From the NCBI GenBank assembly GCA_930367215.1, contig OV884059.1, forward strand, positions 6,906,945 to 6,970,944: 64,000 nt of DNA, written 5' to 3'. The DNA is from Pollenia angustigena (taxonomy: Eukaryota > Arthropoda > Insecta > Diptera > Polleniidae). The translations under genes were made by a program, and so were the position numbers. Of the stretch, positions 10,281-22,350 are shown one piece after another; position 1 is the first letter of the stretch, and the number at the start of each line of letters is the position of its first letter. The notes beneath the pieces are model-generated. The model did not search any database, was not told the origin of the DNA, and saw only the letters and a list, made by a program, of their open reading frames with translations.

Positions 10281-11561
10281 AAACCTCAGCTAACCGCAGT
10301 TCGCTATTAGCTTTCTACTGGGTATGAAATTTGTATGCAAATCTGTTGGTACCGGAGAAATTGTTCGTTATAAGCGATGTGCGTTATAACCGAACTCCAC
10401 TGTACTTTTTAATCATCAGTAGCCTCTACTATTATCAAAAGAAGTGAAGAGTCGTTTTATTACCTTTTTTTATGTATTTTTTCATTAATTCCTTTTTGCC
10501 CCAATTTCCGGTGTTACCTTTTTGCTGTAAAATTTGTTTAAGTCTTGCTCAAAGGTATTTGTAAATTTTTTTTTTTTTTTGGCTTATTTATCTTAACAGC
10601 TTGACTTCCTGTCTATCATTAAATATTTGGTTGACTGTCTGTTCTTTTGGCTGCTACTTTTTTTTTTTTTTTTTGTTTATTTATTCATCCAACCATTTTT
10701 CTCAACTTTTCCTTTAGTGTGTCTTTAGCTTTCACGATGGAAATTAATTTGATTGGCATTAAAATAGTAAACATAAGTAGACTTATCTTTCACAGCCAAT
10801 TCAAGTAGATATCCTGCATTTGTAGGGGTTGTAATTTTTTTTTTTTTGTGCTTTTAAATTAGTATGTGACATGTCAAATTTTTTGTTACAACATGAATTT
10901 TAATTTAAAAAAAAAATATATGACAGACATAAAAATGTTCAGGGATTGATTCTTAAGTTGAAATGAAAATTATTATGAGACGTTTATTAAAGGAATGGAG
11001 GAAAAGGCAATTTCTGCTGTTAAGAAATATAAAATTTTATTATAAATTGCTTCATGCAAATATGTATTTATTTTATTAATCTGTGGCATTTTTTATTGGA
11101 TTTCGTATTTCTTTTGTAAATTAAAAAAAATTGTATGTTAAAATTTTCTGTTGAAATTTTCATAATGTGCGAAAATGTTTTAATAATAAAGTAATTAAAC
11201 TTGCATTTATTCAATGCCATGTTGATAAAGTCACAACAAGTTGTTAATTTTGATTAAAAAAAGAAGATTCATGAAATTATTTTTGCAATAAAGTAATAAA
11301 AAAATAGTTGTTAACAAAAAAATAAAACATTTAAATAACGATTAAATAAAAAACAAATTAAAGCAATATGTTAAACAATATAAAACAATTTTGTACCAAA
11401 TTAAAACCTCATAAAGTTTAAAAAATTAGTAGATTTAACAGTCTGGCCGAATTTCTTAACAATTCCAATAAAAGCTATTGAATTTATGCTGAATACTTTT
11501 CAACACTTTTTGTACAGTTTTTTTAAATTATGTCTATATTGAACTGTGATTACTTTTAATA
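10281..11561. other. AT-rich DNA, no feature recognised
   Basis: Poly-T tracts near 10568, 10660 and 10835; no open frame above 60 codons, no transposon ends and no RNA gene seen. Confidence 0.5.
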
Positions 11562-11760
11562 TAACGCTCATTTACTTCAATAGTGTCATAACTCAAAAAG
11601 CGCGATTTTTTTTTTTTTTTTTTTGATTATTATGCAGAAATGTGCACAACATAATGATTGATAAAGCGAAAAAAAACTAATTTCTGAATCGTTGAAAATT
11701 TAGCGCTTGTAATAAAAATGTGGAGTTTGCCGATTTGTTATTACGCGTTTTTTCCTTTAA

Positions 11761-11873
11761 GTGCCAGCTCGCACACGTAAAGTTTGACTCGTCAAGTCTT
11801 GAGCTTTTAGGAGAGAAGGGAAAAGAGAATGCCCTTTCTTGACGAGTCAAACTTGACGTGTGTGAACCAGCAC
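11761..11873. mobile_element. Hairpin MITE (113 bp), TSD TAA
   Basis: Left GTGCCAGCTCGCACACG pairs with the right end (reverse complement GTGCTGGTTCACACACG), and the pairing continues through AAAGTTTGACTCGTCAAG against its complement. TAA flanks both sides (11758-11760, 11874-11876). A 3-bp TWA duplication is what PIF/Harbinger-type elements make; that assignment is inference. The purine-rich centre resembles that of the 143-bp hairpins at 37655 and 54253. Confidence 0.7.
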
Positions 11874-12402
11874 TAACTAGCGTTGCCTTGTGGTCAAATT
11901 TCGAAAAAGTGACATTTGCAGTTAAATTAAATCTTTCTATCTAAAAACATGCATATGTTCCCAGTTAATTGTCATATTGAATACCATATTCGTCAATATA
12001 ATTAATTTTTTTAATTGAAAAGGCACTTACAATAGAATTTGTATATAAAAAAAAAATACTTTTGAAAAAATAGAATATGGGATTTATTTCTTTTTCATCA
12101 ATTATTTTTTAATTAAAGGGTGGTTTAACCAAAACGCACAACGTTAATTGTAAATAAACCAAAAACTTTTCAGAGAAGTATCTGAATATTTTTTTATTAT
12201 GATAGATGGATCTATGAAAATTATGTGTGAAACAAAATATCGGCCTAAGGCTCGCCATGGCTTCGGTGGCATACCTGTATACGATAGTCTATATTTTCAA
12301 TGAGTCTGAGACATAATTAAGGTTCAATGTCATGTAATGTACCGAATTATCTGATCCTTTAGCTATTGAATTATTCTTGGCTTATTGACATACACTTTTT
12401 TT

Positions 12403-12806
12403 TTAAAAATCCATAAAAAGACGGAAGTCTAACGGTGTCAAATCACATGATCGTGAAGGCCAATCAACATAGCGACGATGTGTGGTAACAAGGCTATTGA
12501 TATTCTCGCGTAAAAAAACTAAAGCCTGTTGGAACCAAATATCGTCCAGATCCTTATCCTTAATTTCTGGCGACAATAAGTCTGTTATAATCTCGCGATA
12601 GCGGACACAATTCACGAAAACTGCTTGGTCGACCTCATTTTCGAAGAAGTACGACCCGCTGGTACCGCCAGCACATAATCCGCACCAAATAGGTGATTTT
12701 ACAATTCCTACAGATCCGGTTTACTGAAATCTTCACACAATTGTCCCGATTGATCGTAAAAGGCTTTTACATTCTTAACGCGCTGCTCAATTGTGTACCT
12801 CTCCAT
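12403..12806 (-). pseudogene. Broken mariner-family transposase
   Basis: The minus-strand ATG (12804-12806) opens MERYTIEQRVKNVKAFY, the familiar N-terminus of insect mariner-type transposases. An in-frame stop follows at 12708-12710. Further on, after a frame change, are WCG.CAGGTSGSYFFENE, VNCVRYREIITDLL, DDIWFQQ and finally PSRSCDLTPLDF. The QQDGATCH block that carries the second catalytic Asp is deleted right after WFQQ, and the helix-turn-helix and first catalytic Asp region are largely gone. The last Asp (in DLTPLD) remains. It cannot make an active transposase. Confidence 0.85.
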
Positions 12807-13460
12807 GGTTGAATTTATAAAACACTGAAACAAGGAAATGTCAAATTGAGTTGCGCTAAGAAATCGACGTTAGGATGTGACTCACGATTAAAATCGTGCA
12901 TTATAAATGTAAAAAATACTTTGGTTCATTTAAATTGTTAGTACTGAACAAATATTTTGAACAATGAGTTTGCTATACTGAATAAAATATTTTTTAACAA
13001 TCAAATATTGTGTTTTACTAAGAGTTTTGTCATATGTATTAACAAAATAATTTGTTGCTTAATAATTTTTTGCCTATTCAAAGAAGAAAATGCATTTAAA
13101 ATATTTTTTATTTAATTTGTATTCAAAAATAATAAAAATTGCATAGAACATAAAAGGATTTTTACACTTGTGAACATCTTACATCTACCATCAATTTGCG
13201 AAGATGTAAACAACTTCCCATAAAAAAACAAAAAAATCAAACATCTTTGCAACATGTTTCCATCTCAGTTTATTCCATTCTACATCTTTCGATTATCTTA
13301 GTGTCATCACCAGAAAAGAGGCAATAAGTTCTAACATTATTGTGGCATCACTGCTAAAAAGACGTTTGTTTTAAAAGCAGCGTTACCATTTGCCAAGTTT
13401 TCTCTCTTCTGAAAAGTAGTATTTTTTGAATTATGACACTATTAAAGTAAATGAGCGATA

Positions 13461-13856
13461 ACGTATGTGTTGTTAGTATTCCATAGTTTATACTGTTAAG
13501 CTCTTATTATTAATTTATTATTGATTATAAATGATCGCAACACACTTTTGTTTAATAATTAATTTATACTGGGCAAAAGGCCAACAAACAGCAAACACAT
13601 AAAATATACAGAGCATGACCATATATTCGGGGTGTTACTTTAATAAGCAAAAGTTTTCTTTTTATGAACATTTTAAACGTTTGTTAATGTCTGTACGAAA
13701 AAAGTCCTCGATGAACTAAGTCCTTTAAATGAAAATGAATTAGGTTCCCAAAATTTAATACATAAAAAAGCAACAAAGGTTTTTGTGGGATTCATTCCTC
13801 TTTTGGGGTAATAATTCATTTCAAAAAATTGTGGTTAACTTATTATGAACTTACTG
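13461..13856. other. AT-rich DNA, no gene seen
   Basis: Contains a short fragment (TTTTGGGGTAATAATTCATT near 13801) resembling the subterminal units of the foldback family; otherwise nothing recognised. Confidence 0.45.
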
Positions 13857-13966
13857 CCGTATTCATAAAAATATTTTTTATTTAATAAAGGTTTACAAAA
13901 CAAATTTTCTATGAAAATTTTACTTAATAAACGTTTGTTAAATTTAATAATATCTTATGAATACGG
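13857..13966. mobile_element. Small MITE with CCGTATTCATAA ends (110 bp)
   Basis: Left CCGTATTCATAA and right TTATGAATACGG are perfect 12-bp inverted ends. Pairing continues loosely through TATTTAATAAAGGTTTA against TTAAGTAAAATTTTC-type sequence. No clear TSD. Confidence 0.6.
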
Positions 13967-14298
13967 GGGCTCGTCTCCAATTTCTAGGAATTAATTAAAA
14001 CACTAGAGGAAAGTGTATAATTCCCGAATCATTTTTTGAGTTATGACGACGTTGCAGAAAATGAACGATATAGAGTTTGTGCTTTTAAGAATAAGCAATT
14101 GGCACTTCAATACCATAGCGAAGGGTAAATAAGATTCGGCTTAGCTTAATATGTCACTTTTACTTGCTAAGTTATAAATCCAGTAGGCTTGATTTTAAAT
14201 AAGATGCTTAACAGATTACATTATAGCTCAATCTATAATCTAGATTGTAGTTTCATTTATAGACAAGAAAAAAGCTCAGTATTTATATCGAGCCCGTA

Positions 14299-14507
14299 CC
14301 GCAAATAAAAAAAAAGCTTAAGCGACAAAAACACATAAAAATTTTGTGTGAAGTTTGTCGCTTAAGCTATGATTGTTTTTGGTATAACATCTTAACGTTA
14401 CCGTATGTGACCATGACATTTGAGGAGATAATGCAAGTGTTGCCAGAAAATTGATTTATTAAAAAAAACGAAAATTTAAAATTATGTCGCTTAAGCTATT
14501 TTTGCGG
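14299..14507. mobile_element. MITE with TA TSD and GCTTAAGCGACA repeats (209 bp)
   Basis: Outside is TA on both sides (14297-14298, 14508-14509). The left end CCGCAAATA leads to AGCTTAAGCGACA. The right end (reverse complement) is CCGCAAAAATAGCTTAAGCG + ACATAA. A third copy of TGTCGCTTAAGCTAT lies internally near 14356. TA target and short TIR fit a Tc1/mariner-mobilised MITE (inference). Confidence 0.75.
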
Positions 14508-14612
14508 TAAGGGACCAATATAATTCGACAATAGCTCGATTAAATCTATAGTATAGAACAAAGTTTAATCTCAAGTCTAAACTTCAGTTAAATTTTAAGC
14601 CTGGACTAAGTA

Positions 14613-14825
14613 CACAGAAAAAAATAAAAATTGATTTCAATTAAAAAATTTGTTAACAAATTAATAGTACCAAATAAATATTTTTTGATATTAACAACAT
14701 TTTCTGCAGTAATGTTGTTCATATAAGTAAATATTTAATGCACTTGATTAAATTTTTAATTAAAACTGATTTTATTCTTGATTAATGGTTTAATTGAAAA
14801 AAATTTGCGAAAATTTGTTTTTATG
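14613..14825. mobile_element. CACAGAAAAAA-type MITE, right end decayed
   Basis: Starts TA|CACAGAAAAAAATAAA then ATTGATTTCAATTAAAAAAT, and follows the same order as 19241-19507 (AATTAAAACTGATTTTATT, GATTAATGGTTTAATTG). The matching TTTTTTCTGTG end is no longer recognisable. Confidence 0.6.
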
Positions 14826-14869
14826 AAGGCCTGACTCCAGATGCATTTCATGGTTGATTATGCAGTATA

Positions 14870-15641
14870 TGGGCATTTCCGTCAAAAGGTCCACCGTGAC
14901 CGAACATTTAAAACCTATTAAAAGCTGATTATTTTACGATATTGTTATAGAGAAATACTTAGATTTTACAAATTTTATAAATTTTCCCATAAATTTGTTT
15001 ACTTAGATGAAGAATCAGACTGCAAAGTTGTGCCAACGTAATTTCTTATTTGTGAGAATGTTTTATTGTATATTTTCTTTAATATAATCTTCCTAAAAAG
15101 AGGTGATATTTGATAAAAATTATTCCAAAAAAAATTTCTTACATGGTGTTTAATCTAAGGAAGAGTTCAAGGAGAAAAATGTTTTTCGGATTAACGGTAA
15201 ATTTTTATTTTATTTTAATCATTATTCAGTTAAATTATTACGGAAAAAATTTCACGTTCGAAATGTCACGTATCGACCCAGATTTTGGCTTAAAAAAAAG
15301 AAAATACAGAAGATTTTGAAATCAAACGAAGGCATTTTAATGTTACATTGCTACGTAAAGTTCTGAAAGTAGTTTGACTAAAAAATTGGGTCAGGTTTCG
15401 CTGAATTACGCCTTTTTATACAAGGCCACAAAAACTACTTCTATTTTTTTCACGTTCGAACCGCTACTTCTTTTGTCATTATCTCTGACATAGAATCGCT
15501 CCCTCCATAAACTTTAGCATAGATAACAGTGCTTTCTTAGTGCTATAATTTAAGGGTTAAGAGAACGTAAAAATATTTGTTGAAATATTCTTGTATTTTT
15601 GATGCGTACGACTGTCACGTTCAACACTTTGGAATAACCCA
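14870..15641 (-). mobile_element. TGGG-ended MITE, copy 1 (772 bp)
   Basis: TA|TGGGCATTTCCGTC at the left and GGAATAACCCA|TA at the right give an 11-bp imperfect TIR (TGGGCATTTCC / TGGGTTATTCC) with a TA duplication (14868-14869, 15642-15643). It is the inverse of the copies at 37141-38027, 53741-54625 and 54634-55409. The frame 15110-15319 and its relatives in the other copies (for example 54939-55169 minus) share the residues MSRIDPDF, but they are short, differ between copies and lack catalytic motifs. Confidence 0.8.
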
Positions 15642-15643
15642 TA

Positions 15644-16400
15644 TTCAAAACTTTAATCAAGTTCTCCATTGATTTCTTTTTCAGAAGCGTGCATTTCTTT
15701 ATGTTGTGTTACATGTGTGAAATATTTGTCCTTAGTTTTATGGCCATCTCCTTTAAATAGATTTTCTGTTTATGAATTCTGTGCGCGCTGAATACATACT
15801 TAATTACTAATATGTTGAAATTTGTTTATAAAATTGCTACTAAATACAATGAAATTAATAAAAAAAAAAACAGTAAAAGCAGGTCTTAATAAAAAAATAA
15901 ACATTTTACAAACATATAAAATTTTATTAATTTTGTTTAAATTTTCTTTAGTAGTAAAGCGAAGTTTTCCCTAATTTTCTTTGCAAACATTTCTCATGTT
16001 TTGCAATCGTGTTTGTCGGTGCTTGCAAAGAATCCACTGTTTCCTTTCCGGTCAGTTATAAAACAATGTTTATTTTTTTATTTAAATCCTCTTTTAATCC
16101 TTTAAAGCATAAAATACATTTTAACAAATTATTATAAATAATAGCAAAAACAGATTTTAATATTTTATTGAAAGTGACAAAGTTAAATATATAAAAAAAT
16201 TATTCAGCTGATAGAATATCAGCAAATATGCACTTTTAATTAAATCTTTTGTAGCATTGAAATATTGTTTTTTAAGCTGAATAAGAGAATTAAGCAGGTT
16301 ATTTGTTCTAAAAAACACTTAAAAGCTGATAAATTACAAAAGTAAATTAAATATTGATAAAAAAAAATTGTAACGCTACTGACTGACAATGGACAGACGC
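15644..16400. other. AT-rich DNA, no feature recognised
   Basis: A/T-tract-rich sequence with no frames above 60 codons and no inverted repeats that I can see. Confidence 0.5.
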
Positions 16401-16410
16401 ATTATCGCAC

Positions 16411-17502
16411 GGCTCCACGGAAAGTCTCCCAATGAAATAACGCCTAGGAAATAGCCCCCAATGAAATAATCCCCAAAAAATAGGAAATAACACCCAAAAG
16501 CAGTGAATGAAATAACATCGAAAAATAAATTAAATAAACCCCAAAACGAAAACGAAACAACCCCCAATATTTTGATGTTATTTCATATGAAATAACACCC
16601 AATGATGAAAATGAAATAACCCCCAATGAAATTAACCCCATCAGCAACAAAAATGAAATTATGCCCAAAATTCATAAAAGAGTCAGTTTCAGCAAGGATT
16701 TCATGAAGTCAATATGGACCAACAGCAAAGTCGCAAAATTATTGAAATTAATCGTGTGGAGGCCCGCAGGCGTCTTCTTAATAATAAGGATATATTCGGT
16801 TCAAAAATATTGCTGTAGTTATTTTACCCGCCCGTAGATCCTTGTAGCCCTGCTCTATTTTTGCAGTTCGGAAGACAATTTGCCTTCTACGTTTGGTCTT
16901 TACACGGGGGGGGGTGCTTTTTAACCATGGGAGGTAAGGCCATAATGGCTTTATTGCTCAATTGAATGGGAGATAAAGCCGTTATGGTCTTATCGCCCAA
17001 TCATTGAGAGGTAAGGTCATATTTAAAATTTTGCGAAATGAGAGATATAGCCATATTTTTTCACAAATGAGAGACAAAGCCATACTTTTTTTTATTCTTG
17101 TGACGCACGCAGGAAAACTTCATTCAGCGAAGCCACCTGCCGCGTCCTACTGGAGGAAAAAATCCCTAAGCACGGCCGCAGGCCGTCACGCAGAAAAACT
17201 TTAGTATGCGAAGCCAGATTTCAAACTTTGGTGTTAAAAATGAAATAACCTCCGAATTAAAAATGAAATAACACCCAAATTAAACACGCTATGAAACAAG
17301 CCCCGAATTTTAAAAATTTGTTGGGTGTTATTTCATTGGAGATTATTTCATAATTTGAAAACCCCAAATGAAGAATGAAATAATTCCCAAAAAAAATGAA
17401 AAACGGCCCAAAAAAATTGGGAGTTTTTCATATGAAATAACACCCAAAAATGTATGAAAAAAAAATTTGGGCGTTATTTCATTGGGGGGCTTTTCGTGGA
17501 GC
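16411..17502. mobile_element. Foldback/MULE-like element with 34-bp TIR and 9-bp TSD
   Basis: The terminal 34 bp are inverted: 16411-16444 starts GGCTCCACGGAAAGTCTCCC and 17469-17502 (reverse complement) starts GGCTCCACGAAAAGCCCCCC; both run into AATGAAATAACGCC. Only three bases differ. The element is flanked by TTATCGCAC on both sides (16402-16410, 17503-17511), a perfect 9-bp duplication. Internally AATGAAATAACNCCCAA units are repeated in both orientations, and one GC-rich unit (17125-17215) is shared with the 82-bp repeat of the 1-1045 family. A 9-bp TSD with long modular TIRs is the pattern of Drosophila FB and other Mutator-like elements. No transposase is present, so it is non-autonomous. 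Confidence 0.85.
16687..16818 (+). other. Candidate captured coding fragment inside the foldback element
   Basis: 44 codons open to TAG: FQQGFHEVNMDQQQSRKIIE, then INRVEARRRLLNNKDIFGSK and a short tail. The residue mix is balanced and charged, unlike the Phe/Lys/Asn translations of surrounding DNA, and a possible acceptor TTTCAG precedes CAAGG. Mutator-like elements are known to pick up gene fragments. I do not recognise the protein, and a chance frame of this length is quite possible. Confidence 0.25.
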
Positions 17503-17519
17503 CTTATCGCACAGCCGTA

Positions 17520-19238
17520 ACGCCTGAAACTAAAAAGTTGAAGTTTGGACCAAAGGTTGGTCCCTCGCCAGATCGATCCAATTTGGGAATAGAATTGTTT
17601 GGGGGGTAAAAAATGTAAAATTAGTAAAATCGTGTAAGTTCGCTAACTTCATATATTCTAAACTAAGAGATCCAAAAAATTTTATACTTATAGTTGTTCT
17701 TAAATTTGTTTTGAAATTTGGCTCTTTTGGGGAGTAAACGTGTAAAACTTGTATTTTCAAACTTTTTTGTCCGCCATCTATATTTTGAACCAATAAAAAT
17801 TGTATTACATTATTTTAGAAATACCAATGCAAATTTTGTACTTTTTCGGAATTCAAACATTAAAGGGGTTTAGGCGGCAAAAAAGTTAAAAACGAGTACG
17901 TTCGCTAATCCATATCTAATTAACTAAAAGAGATACAAAAAAAGTTTAATTCTTTTCATTGCCCATTAAAAAATAAGCAAACAGGTGTGTGGTACTTTTT
18001 TTTAAATCCATCCTTTTGGGGTGTAAACGGGTAAAACCTGTATTTTGGAACTTTTTTTGTCCTCCATTTATCTTTTAAACCAATAAACATAGAAATAAAA
18101 ATTGTATCACATTACAATACAAATGCGGATTTGGTACTTTTCCGAAATTCAAACGTTAAAGGGGTGAATATCGTTCTGGTTTTTGTTACTATTTTCAAAA
18201 AATATCTCCTAAACTAATATATATACAAAAAAGTTAAATCATTTTCGTGGTTTAATAAAAAAGTTTGCGAACAGGTCTCTGGTACTTTTTTGAAATTTTG
18301 CCCTTTTGGGAAGTTAAACCTATATTTTGGAACTTTTTTGTCCCCCATTTATCTTTTGAACCGACAAACATAGAAATAAAAATTCCATCACACTCATAAC
18401 TTATTCAAAAAAATTCCAAACGCAAATTTGTTACTTTTTCGAACGTTAAAGGGGTGAAAATTGTATTTATGTTTGTTACTTATTTTCAAGAAATTTTCCT
18501 CCATTTTTATATATAAAAATACAAGGTCTGACTTCTTCAATATACATTCACTGACTCACTGACTCATCAAGGCCCAGCCAAAACGGCTAAAGCTAGAGAC
18601 TTAAAATTTGGTACACAAATATCTATTTTCATGAACAGGTCCATACAAACGTGTATATTCGTTAATCTTACATCTCCTTAACTAAAAAAAAATCCATTCT
18701 TTTCGTTGTTCATTAAAAATATAAGCGAACAGGTATCTGGTACTGTTTTGAAATTCGGCACTTTTGAGGAGTAAAGGGGTAAAACCTGTATTTTGGTAGT
18801 TTTTTTTTTTTTTTTGTCACCCATTTATCTTTTAAACCAATAAACATAGAAATCAAAATTGTATCACATGTGTAACTTATTAAAACAGTACAAATTGGGA
18901 TTTGTACTTTTTCGAAATTCGAACGTTAAATTGGTGAAAATCGTTCTTATTTTGGTTACTTTTTTCAAAAAATATCTCCTAAAATAAAATAGATACAAAA
19001 AAGTTAAATTCTTTTCTTTGTTCATTAAAAATATAAGCGAACAGTTATCTGGTACTTTTTTTAAATTCGGCACTTTTGAGGAGTAAACGGATAAAACCTG
19101 TATTTTGGTACTTTTTTTTGTCCCCCATCTATCTTTTAAACCAATATTAAAATTAAATAACATTCGTGACTTATTTAAAAAATAAATATATAAATTTGGT
19201 ACTTTTTGGAAGCTCAAACATTTAAGGGGTGAAAATCG
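17520..19238. repeat. Degenerate tandem repeat, ~290-310 bp unit
   Basis: The block CCTGTATTTTGGNACTTTTT-GTCCCCCATTTATCTTTTAAACCAATAAACATAG recurs near 17748, 18038, 18322, 18788 and 19098 (spacings 290, 284, 466, 310). Each unit also has a GGTACTTTTTNGAAATTC-like block. The longer third interval holds an extra ~170 bp (18500-18670) with CACTGACTCACTGACTCATC and CCAGCCAAAACGGCTAAAGC, which may be a separate insertion. Frames 17530-17793 and 18864-19217 (minus) follow the repeat and are not genes. Confidence 0.7.
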
Positions 19239-19240
19239 TA

Positions 19241-19507
19241 CACAGAAAGAAAAATAAACATTGATTTCAATTAAAAAATTTGTGATATTGATTTCAATTA
19301 AAAAATTTGTGATATTGATTGAAAAACTAATTAAATTTGCACTAGAAAACAGATTAATAGTATCAATTAAACGTTTAATTCTCTTGATTAAACGTTTAAT
19401 TCACTTGATCAAACTTTTAATTCACTCAATTAAATTTTTTAATTAAAACTGATTTTATTTTTGATTAATGCTTTAAAGGTGAAACATTTTGGAGAATTTT
19501 TTCTGTG
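19241..19507. mobile_element. CACAGAAA-ended MITE with TA TSD (267 bp)
   Basis: TA flanks both sides (19239-19240, 19508-19509). Left CACAGAAAGAAAAAT and right ATTTTTTCTGTG are inverted ends. Inside is a 27-bp direct repeat (TTGATTTCAATTAAAAAATT, then TGTGATA; twice) and then about four ~21-bp units of the ATTAAACGTTTAATTCACTTG type. It sits within the 300-bp tandem repeat. Confidence 0.8.
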
Positions 19508-19509
19508 TA

Positions 19510-21420
19510 CCCATTTTTGGTACATTTTTTACATAACATTTTGCTCCATTCATTGTCATATACTTATTAAATTATAAGCTTTCACTACAATATTGAAATT
19601 TTTGATACTTCAATGGTCAAATGGGGGATATAAGGAAAAAATATGAAAATCTTCACCGACCTTAATTTAACTCGTTTTTAAAATTCCACCACATGACCAA
19701 TAATTTTATTTTGTTCGCAATGTCTTCATTTGCATAAGTTTTTCTCACTGTTTATTTCTCTTGCACCATACACTCCACTAAGCTCATCTTCAGCTAGCCT
19801 ACATATTCTGACGCAACTCTACTGATGTTTTTTATTCTTAATAGTAGTTTGTTCTATGGTTCAATTGTTTGGTTTTGTAGACTAATATTTGTTTTACGCC
19901 TAGACTATAGTTTGGTTTAAGTCTTGACTGTAGTTTAATGTATAGTCTAGACTATACTTTAATCGGAAATCCAGATAATAGTTTTGTCTATAATCTAGTT
20001 AATAATTTCATTTGTAATAAATATAAAAATAAATCAATACTTTATTTTAGTCTGTAGGTTTAGGTATAGTGTATTCTATAGTCTAGTCTATAGTTTGAGC
20101 TGCAGTCTAGACTTGAGTAAATACCTTATTCTTTTCTTTAGTCTACTCCCTATTTCGATTTTCTTAGTACTTTTGACTTTAGATTGGCAGGTAGTTTTTA
20201 GTTAAACTCTTAAGGCTTTAAGGGAGAAATATTTTATTTTTTAGTAATTTTTCTAATTATTTTTAATCCTTTTTTATCTTTTTTAATTGTCGAATTAAAT
20301 TTTTTTTTAAGTAATAAATCATATAAAATTCATTTTATAATTTTCATTTGACTTTTTAAATCTTTTTATATTTTATTTAAGCATTTATTTAAAACAATTT
20401 TTCATAAACAATTAAATAAATCCTTTTGCTTTTTTGTTTACAGTCGGCTGTAAAAATGACACAGCAATTTAAGGACACAAAGATTTGAAAAATATAAAAT
20501 AAAAAAAAAAATATTCCCCCTTAAAATGTATTTAATGACACTGATACATAAAAATCCACACATGACAAGCAATTTCTGGTATAAAAAGAAGAAAATAAAT
20601 TTTTTTTTTTTGAAGCGAATTAAACTGGCAGTAAAATTTTATTATCAGACTGTTTTAAAAAGATCTTAAATTTAATTTTTTTTAGTACTGTTTTATCTTT
20701 AAATTTTGTAATAAATAAATTTGCTTTTAGTCACTTTTTCACTTGACTGTATGCTGCCTTCCAAAATGATTTAATGAAACCTTTTACATTTTTTTTCTCC
20801 CATTTGTTTGTTTTATCATATTTTTTTTTTTAGCAATTTTATTTATGAATCTTTCATCAGTAAAATGAACGAAGGATTCAATGAAATTGTCCGGATTGCA
20901 TTAAATCGTCCTGCATTTTTTCACCACATATGTATGTTTAAATATATAAGTGGGAAACATTTTTTCACTCACACCTCAAGAAATGAAGATGGATGAAAAA
21001 TGGCGAAATAATTTTTTTTAATATTTCATGTTGAGCGAAATCATATGAAATCAGCATTTTTAAATTTTTTAATTTGTTGGAATCTGTGTTGAGGAATAAT
21101 TTTCATTTAAAAATCTTTTCAAATATATACAGGAGTGTGAAGGAAATCGATAACGTAAAACGGAAGAATTTTTAAAGTCGTTTTTAAATAAGATTTCCAT
21201 AATTAAATAATTTTATGACAAATATTTCTCTATTAATTAGGTTGTTATAGCAAAAATTATAAAAATTATACCACAAGTGTATTAAAAACAACCTCCAAAT
21301 TCTTCCCTGATAGACTAAATTTAAATGAAGAGATTTTCTTTAACTGGCTTATGAAATATGCTATAAAACTACTAGAATAAAAACTAGCTTTATATTAGGG
21401 TATAAATTGCAGTATACAGT
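19510..21420. other. AT-rich DNA with a decayed TAGTCTAGACTATAG minisatellite
   Basis: 19820-20125 holds scattered TAGACTATAGTTTNNNTTAAGTC words, a decayed relative of the array at 25.2-26.0 kb. The remainder is plain AT-rich sequence. The frame 20808-20996 has no recognisable domain. Confidence 0.45.
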
Positions 21421-22350
21421 AAACTTTATAATAGACCCGGGTGCAGACTTTTTTGTAAGAACGTAGTGATAGGCGGCTGTCATTTAATGCTCCCACGATT
21501 TTCACCTATCAAACAAGGTGCCACTTTCCCATTTTTTGCATGGTGGATTAATTAGCGACAATTTGTCCTTATACATTCGGAGGACCAGCTTCCTTGCTCA
21601 TATAAGATGAGGGGTTCGAACATTTTGGCCCCTGTATTCGATAACACAGATTTTCCCATTTATTGCAGAAGACATTAAATTAAACTGAGAACCAGACAAT
21701 AATTAAGATTATAAATTAGACCATTAACTATCAAGAAGGCTACAGACATTGGGCAGGTGTATGTCGGATTCTTATCGACTAAAAAACACCTCCATCAACA
21801 TTTAACAATCCTGCGGAAATGTCCCTAAAGATGTTGCATCTGTCTGTTATTTGAGCTTTTCTAAGCTAAAAGCGGAAAGAAGAAAGTGACGTGTACAGTA
21901 TGGATTATCGTGCAGACCAAATCTATAGAGGTAACTTCTATACCCTCTGTGAGCTGAAAGGAGTTGCGGCAAGTAGTAACTTCTCCGAGTCTTATGTTTA
22001 ACAAAACCAGGGCTGTGAGATGTCGCGATTTCTTGCCAAACTTTGCGATTAAATTTTAAGTTTGGCGACATGGAACTTCTTCAAAAATTTTGCGATTTCT
22101 AAAACGTATTTAAGCTAGAATATTGACTGGCTAAAATATTGACTTCGAATAATTCAAGAGTTGCTGTTTGTCGGCATTAAACAATGAAATAAACATCGCA
22201 CGAACGAGGCAGAACCATTCTGGAGCAAAAGTTTTCATCAAATTGATTTTGCAATAAATCGATTATTGAGCGCGCTGTATGGCAATTTTGCTTAAGGGTG
22301 TTGTTAATTAACAAAATTTCCTTCTATGGCGTGAAAATAACTCACAACAG
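21421..22350. other. Mixed repeats of unknown type
   Basis: 21430-21620 is richer in G+C (CCCGGGTGCAGAC, GGCGGCTGTC, GGAGGACCAGC) and may be a transposon fragment that I cannot name. At 22008 CAGGGCTGTGAGATGTCGCG followed by ATTTCTTGCCAAAC matches the segment starting at 41442, so it is probably the left end of a repeated element. The minus frame 21847-22071 crosses this junction and is not considered a gene. Confidence 0.4.

Larger units (their letters stand above)
11564..13458 (-). mobile_element. Decayed mariner-type (Tc1/mariner) element
   Basis: The ends are inverted: left ACGCTCATTTACTTCAATAG followed by TGTCATAACTCAAAAA; right (reverse complement) TCGCTCATTTACTTTAATAG followed by TGTCATAATTCAAAAA. 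TA dinucleotides sit directly outside at 11562-11563 and 13459-13460, as expected for Tc1/mariner. Inside is a broken transposase on the minus strand (12403-12806) and a nested 113-bp hairpin element (11761-11873). At 1,895 bp it is longer than a 1.3-kb mariner, so other insertions are likely. The link between these TIRs and this transposase is inferred from position. Confidence 0.7.
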
